Part shown: in pieces, positions 59,145 through 64,000 of the stretch
Layout: each line of letters starts with the position of its first letter
Position numbering within the stretch: position 1 is the first letter of the stretch
Origin: Bondarzewia mesenterica
Taxonomy: Eukaryota > Basidiomycota > Agaricomycetes > Russulales > Bondarzewiaceae
DNA: 64,000 nucleotides
Reading direction: 5' to 3'
Assembly: GCA_004802705.1 (NCBI GenBank)
Contig: SGPL01000006.1
Coordinates: 62,001-126,000, forward strand
Notes under the pieces: model-generated
What the model saw: only the letters and a program-made list of their open reading frames with translations
Database searches by the model: none
What the model was told of the DNA's origin: nothing
Translations under genes and position numbers: made by a program

Positions 59145-60738
59145 CGTTCTGTTCGGGTCTCTTGCGACCCTACCAGGGTGAATGACACTGCGCCACCCGA
59201 TAGATGGGATTGCGAGAGAATGATGGCGAGATTTCGAGCCGTTGTCAATGAGATACAGTAAGGACGTGCACAGCTAAATGTGGGGATTGAGAGGGATTGA
59301 GTCTATTGTGATCATGTAAAACGTAAGTTCTGCATCTGTGCGATTTCCTTTATGAATGTGTTGCTTACTTCTTTGGTAGATGGAAATTTGATGGGGATGA
59401 TGTTTAAATGTATGGTTATGTATCCCCAGTGAAGGTTGGATCAAGATGGAACGATACACGACGATGGATACTGGTTAAATACTGAACGAAACTGAATCAT
59501 TCAGTCAGCAACCACGCTGACCACCCAGGTTTATCTTCACGCACCTCTCTCCTTACTATACAATGACCCGTCGACCCTCGAGGTTCAGTCAATGACAGTG
59601 CTGCATGCCCAGTCTCAACTGAACACCGCTCCGTCGCCGTCGGGTGATGTCCATGCGATGTCAGCGCCGTACGCCCAATCTCGTCCGAACACTGCTGCAC
59701 CGCCGTCAGGGCACGCAGAGTGGATCCCAGAGCCATTTGTCCAATCTCGTCAGAACACCGCCGCGCCCCTTCAGACTACGTTTAGGCAACGCCAGCACTA
59801 TATGCCCAACAGACATTACTGTGCCACCATCGAGGGATTTCTATAGGATGCCAACACCGTAATTTACTAGTGACTGACAGGAATTCCCACGACATTGTAA
59901 TGTGAATCGTGATTGGATGGTCTCTTAGTTGAGCACACCCGCAGACTTTTCTGACTCCGCATGCCTTCGTTGCTCTTCCTTATCACGGCGTGCAGTAGGC
60001 ATGTCTTACCGTATCATGACACGTCGTGGGCGTGCGTGGCTGGGATCCGAGCTGGTGCAGGCAAGCTTTTGACGGTTCTCGTCCTCCTGGTACACCATGA
60101 CCAGCCTGATGCGGGTTGTATAAATGCTGCAAAAGTGGTACATTGATATATTGCAGGTTTGATGGGGTTATGACGCTGTCCACTATGGCACATGAACCCG
60201 CGAACAAGACGACCTCGGAAGTAATTCCGGTGAGTTCTGGAAGAGAATTCCGACAGATTCCGACCTGACATTGGGCGCGATTGTGCTGAAATTACTTCCG
60301 AAGGTTTCGATCGAATTTCCGACAAACCAGGAGCCCGGTTTCAGGCAACTATATCAATTATGTGGCTTTCGCCCCTCGGAAACGTGCTGGTACTAGTATA
60401 TGTTGGATATAGCCAAGATATAGCAGACAGTCATAATTCTACCGAGCGCGATCAGACAGGATCAGACCAGCGGCGTTCCGTACGCGCCCATATGCACTTC
60501 GCTGACTGTCAATGGAAGCATACCGCTCAGAGCGTGCTTTGGTCACAGGGTCTCATCGTGTCAAAATCGCATATCTGGCTTACCGAGCTGCCCCATGGCC
60601 ATACGGAAATACCCGTCTGATGCGGCTCACGCAGTCTCCTCCTGATTTGATGCGTGTTCATACACTAAAAAGAGACATGCAGCTGTGAGTTGTGGTAACA
60701 ACTCGTCTTGGTTCTTGACCACCGTTTACTCACCCGAA
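59145..60738. other. Intergenic region with a small repeat frame and a hairpin-like element
   Basis: Mostly non-coding. A frame at 59592-59846 (84 codons, plus) encodes about three imperfect copies of a unit like AQSRPNTAAPPSG; it may be a small repeat protein or chance. A perfect 12-base inverted repeat lies at 60215-60301. No TATA box for the DUF2235 gene was seen. Confidence 0.35.
60215..60301. repeat. 12-base perfect inverted repeat (hairpin-like)
   Basis: TCGGAAGTAATT at 60215-60226 and its exact reverse complement AATTACTTCCGA at 60290-60301, 63 bases apart, with further ATTCCGAC-type repeats between them. Could form a stem or be the remains of a small mobile element. No flanking target duplication was identified. 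Confidence 0.45.
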
Positions 60739-62635
60739 ATGTCAGCGTCTCGGTTCGACTTGTCTCGATTTCGGATCCAAATCCCCCAGACTCCCATTAA
60801 CGTGGAATCGCCACACTTGCGTACGAGCTTTTCACCGGATTCAAGTCTACCTGTGCCAGAAGATGCATGCCCTACCTGCGGCCGGAAGAAGGGCACTAAA
60901 AATCTTATTGTCTGCCTCGATGGCACAGCCAACCAGATTGGCGTTAAGGTTTGTTGTCTGCTTTCTCCTTCATTGAGCAACAAATAATTTGTACTGCACA
61001 TCCAGAACACCTTCGTCGTCCAGCTGTACGACCTTCTTGAAAAGGACAGTGGAGAGACCTTCAATCCTGACGAAGATCCTCAAAGGGGGAAATGTTGTCC
61101 TCGAAGACAGATGGCCTATTACAGCAGTGGTCTCGGTACTTACGCCACGACCAGGACCTTCAAACTCCCCCTAGGCCTTATGAAGCGATGGATAAGGTCT
61201 TTCGCTGATGTTGCCTTTGCTTGGTGAGACTTCCATGAATGTATCTCGAATATCATTTTTACTTTCAACCGCGTGTAGGCACTTTGAGGAGATCGTCATG
61301 AAGGCATATCAATGGCTCTCTACCTACTACGAGAGCGGAGACCGGATTTACCTCTTCGGTACACTATTTAGTCATTCATCTTACTTTTTGTTGACCAAAT
61401 GGAATGATGCAGGGTTTTCTCGGGGCGCGTACCAGGTGCGAACTTTGGCTGGGATGATCGGAAAGGTAGTACACGTCCTTTACATTATTTCGACGTTACT
61501 GAATATTTCGCAGGTGGGACTCCTTTATCCCGGGAACATCGAGCAAATCCCATTGTATGAATATGGCTGCAGGCTCTGTGCAGACTCTCGTTAATATCGT
61601 TTTTTCCTGCAGCGCGTACGAACAGTATGTGAAAGGGTCTTCCACGTTCAGGACCCCAGTATTGAGAGAGGCTCCGGTTCATTTTGTGGGCGCTTGGTAC
61701 GAATAATAAGTAATGCTCTAGACATACCACCTTGCTAACCAGGTACTCTGAAAGGGATACCGTCTCTTCCATCGGACCCTTTAGCCGTATTTCCTTGCCA
61801 TTCGCATCGTTCTCCGACAACGTGAAATTTTATCGTCATGCACTCGCTCTTGATGAGCATCGCGTGAGGTTTGTGGCGGAGTATTTGGATGAAAGGACAG
61901 GGATGGAAGAGCTCCAAGCAGAGAAGAAACTGAGATCAGTCCAGAGCGACCAGACATCCGGGGAGTCTGATGACGCTCTCCCTTCCCATTCCTCCATTCA
62001 TCAAATGAGACGGCCCACAGACGGTTCCAAACCAAAGATCAAGGAGGTTTGGTTCGTGGGCAGTCATAGCGACGTGTACGTTCTATCTCCTTCCTTTTAG
62101 AGGCTCATTTTGAGACAACTACTGCGTCAGTGGCGGAGGGAACATGATCAATCCTGCGTTGCGCATTCCCTCGTTCAGCGTGGACTGGATGATCCATGAA
62201 GCACGGATCGCTGGTTTACGATTTCAGCCATCCAAGCTCTGGGTTTCCCGCGATCCATTTCCCGCAAGGTTCCTCCATCACGGAGTCAAACCCTCTCTCC
62301 GCGGTTTTTGGAAATGCCTCGAGCGGATCCCCATGAAGTGGTTAGATTACGACCACCTCGGTCGCGCCAGAATGAAATTGTAAGTTCCGGATCTTTGCGC
62401 ACTCGATTCCGACTGATTTCTCTGTCATTCTCCTGGCAGTTCTTTCCATACCGGAAAACCTCGTCGCGTCTTAAACTCGCAGAAGATCCACATCTCGGTC
62501 AAGTTGTGGTATAGGTTCAACCCTCGAGTGTCTCCGGCGCTTGCGCAGACGCCTGGACTCATGGCCAGCTTGACGCAGAAGAACAGTTTCAGTATTATTT
62601 TGAAGGATGGGCAGTGGGAATTCGAAGTGGCTTGA
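60739..62635 (+). CDS. DUF2235-domain alpha/beta hydrolase
   Basis: DUF2235 proteins are alpha/beta hydrolases (related to the Tle phospholipases of bacterial type VI secretion). Start ATG 60739 (MSASRFDLSR); a Cys motif CPTCGRKKGT precedes the domain. Blocks: NLIVCLDGTANQIG (family start), NTFVVQLYDLL, YYSSGLGTY, HFEEIVMKAYQWLSTYYESG, DRIYLFGFSRGAYQVRTLAG with the nucleophile GxSxG-like GFSRG split by an intron, VGLLYPGNIEQIPL, APVHFVGAW then DTVSSIGPF, HALALDEHR, EVWFVGSHSDV (acid region), GGG, SVDWMIHEA, and a final exon with IHISVKLWYRFNP. The intron ending at about 61753 restores VGAWDTVSSIG if the acceptor CTGAAAG is used. Stop TGA 62633-62635. The 3' end overlaps the next frame; see findings. 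Confidence 0.85.
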
Positions 62636-64000
62636 CAGCGANCGGCTCAAGTTGATGGTAGAACTNNTGCACAANCCCATGGATAACACNGANCTCCAAA
62701 AGTNCCATATGATCATGGTNACGGAGATGCTGCAAATCATGGCATCCACAGGTAANTTCTAGTGTNCNTTCCCTNNGTTATGGATTTGTTCTGACTTACC
62801 TATGCGCCNGTGCTCAAAAGAGACGGGNTTCCGTGAGCTCAGTTCNAAAGACACGTACGNCAAACTCGAAGAGCTCGTTNANNNCACCAGTACCGAAAAC
62901 AANGACACTGAGAAGCCTCACTTGTACCCCGAAATACAAGTTCGCGTCGTCAGCATCCTCTCNCANCTGCTGTACAATGGTGGGTCTTCAATATGNACTC
63001 AATACCTTTTACTGACGAANNAGCCCCAGACATACTCATCCGCGAAGGTCATGAACNTACCAATAGCGATATCCAACTCAAGTTNGAGAANATCCTGTCG
63101 TCNATAAGCCGATTGTTGCAGCTCAAGGACCCAGCGNTCTCNTTNGATTGCTTGGACATCCTACAGTTCCTCCTGCACGAACGTAANTGATATGTTGAGG
63201 NTTTCTCANTNGCCNGTCGTCGCTGACCACAANNCGTTGTTCCCNTAAGCTTGGTTCCGATCTCGGATTTCCGATGCATCGATTGAGGCTGACGTCAAAG
63301 CTCTTGAATTNCCGCGCCCCGCTCCCGTGGTGTCACGCANATTCTTCAAAAGATCCAGGTCTGCACGTCTTGAAGCCGATGAGAGGCAAGACTCATGCCA
63401 GCAACTGAGANACGAAATNTTGTCTCAAATGCTTGAGCAAGGTCAGTATGANTCACGTNTGTCTCCNTGTCATGGACTTACATGCNCGAACAGANGAATC
63501 AGATATNACGGTGGACAAGAACCTGATACTCAAGAGAACGCCACTGACCTCGATNGGCGAGCTCCAGAGGCGATCCTCGAAGCTGCTGCTGAGGGAGATC
63601 TACGTCGCGAGCGGTTCCAACGCAGGTTCTGTTTATCTCTCAANTTTTTTCTCACATCGGNGTTTTGACGTTGTTCGTTCTCGTACTCCAGGCAAAGATT
63701 GGATATTGGCAAACGACGTGGTCTCCAAATTGATGTCGATCGTGGATGANTTGTTCGAGTCGCGAGAGAGTCTGGCGANCATGGATGATGGCGGAAAAGA
63801 CCTAGTCGCTGTCGGCGCACTTGTCGTCGCCACACTCCACCGGTTGATCAAACGTCGTGCGCGCCCTTTCTCGACACTGTATACACNCTACTGACGGANN
63901 TCTGTTTTCCTTTTCCTCCCACTGTCAGAGGACGCAGCAGATGCGATCCCCAAAGAACCCCTCTTTCTAACTTTCTTCAGGGCTCTAAGGACCGCTAACA
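62607..64000 (+). CDS. Unknown gene, 5' part (runs off the right edge; low-quality sequence)
   Basis: No family recognised. An open frame from ATG 62607 (MGSGNSKWLD) or 62655 (MVELLH) continues LKLMVELLH, MIMVTEMLQIMAST, then after introns YPEIQVRVVSIL, LQLKDPA, DCLDILQFLLHE (leucine-rich, helical look), RFFKRSRSARLEADERQDS, LQRRSSKLLLREIYVASGSN, TPGKDWILANDVVSKLMSIV and GGKDLVAVGALVVATLHRLI. Many N bases (62640-63900) make frame and residues uncertain. The start overlaps the last 29 bases of the DUF2235 frame, so it might be part of that gene if the reference has a frame error. C-terminal end unseen. Confidence 0.45.

Overview
The window is nuclear DNA of a filamentous fungus, most likely a basidiomycete of the mushroom/bracket-fungus class (Agaricomycetes). 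The evidence is the gene structure (many introns of about 50-70 bases with GT-AG ends, some exons only 5-20 bases long) and the families present: a DUF6534-type membrane protein family, a P-loop GTPase relic, a fungal cytochrome P450 and a DUF2235 hydrolase. Runs of N (9.1-9.2, 23.6, 49.9-51, 56-58.2 and 62.6-63.9 kb) show a draft assembly. No RNA gene, CRISPR array or complete transposon was recognised. All exon coordinates come from reading splice signals and protein frame by eye.

Left part, 1-28 kb: ordinary conserved genes, closely packed. In order: a TatD-family hydrolase (scn1-like, minus, cut by the left edge); TRM5 tRNA methyltransferase; a calcium-regulated mitochondrial aspartate/glutamate carrier (AGC1/aralar type); a secreted threonine-rich repeat protein; a small thioredoxin-like protein (TXNDC17 type); a GNAT acetyltransferase; a MoaA-MoaC molybdenum-cofactor gene (MOCS1 type, minus); a type II membrane glycosyltransferase of the exostosin/GT64 kind with a C-terminal extension; a NIPSNAP protein; an alpha/beta-hydrolase lipase (minus); and glucose-6-phosphate isomerase (minus).

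Middle part, 29-56 kb: an accessory region made of a decaying tandem duplication. The unit is [cystathionine gamma-lyase copy] - [about 2 kb of repeated spacer with gene-like scraps] - [DUF6534 membrane-protein gene]. Cystathionine-lyase copies start near 29.37, 36.00, 39.83 and 46.89 kb; DUF6534 copies start near 32.87, 43.82, 50.64 and 53.79 kb. One unit (B, 36-39.8 kb) lost its DUF6534 gene and the last DUF6534 copy has no lyase. The lyase copies are breaking down: all but the first are clearly pseudogenes, and even the first carries a one-base frameshift shared with the fourth. The DUF6534 copies keep open, spliceable frames. One of them is a mosaic of the other types, which points to gene conversion. 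Relics of a P450 and of a P-loop GTPase lie at unit edges.

Right part, 56-64 kb: a cytochrome P450 (minus) with a complete haem motif, a small unknown two-exon gene, a DUF2235 alpha/beta hydrolase, and the 5' part of an unknown gene running off the right edge, in low-quality sequence.

Most notable: two consecutive 5-base micro-exons in the carrier gene, an 11-base micro-exon carrying the lipase nucleophile, a MOCS1 arrangement that looks built for a splice choice between a MoaA form ending in Gly-Gly and a MoaA-MoaC fusion, and the asymmetric decay and mosaicism of the lyase/DUF6534 array.
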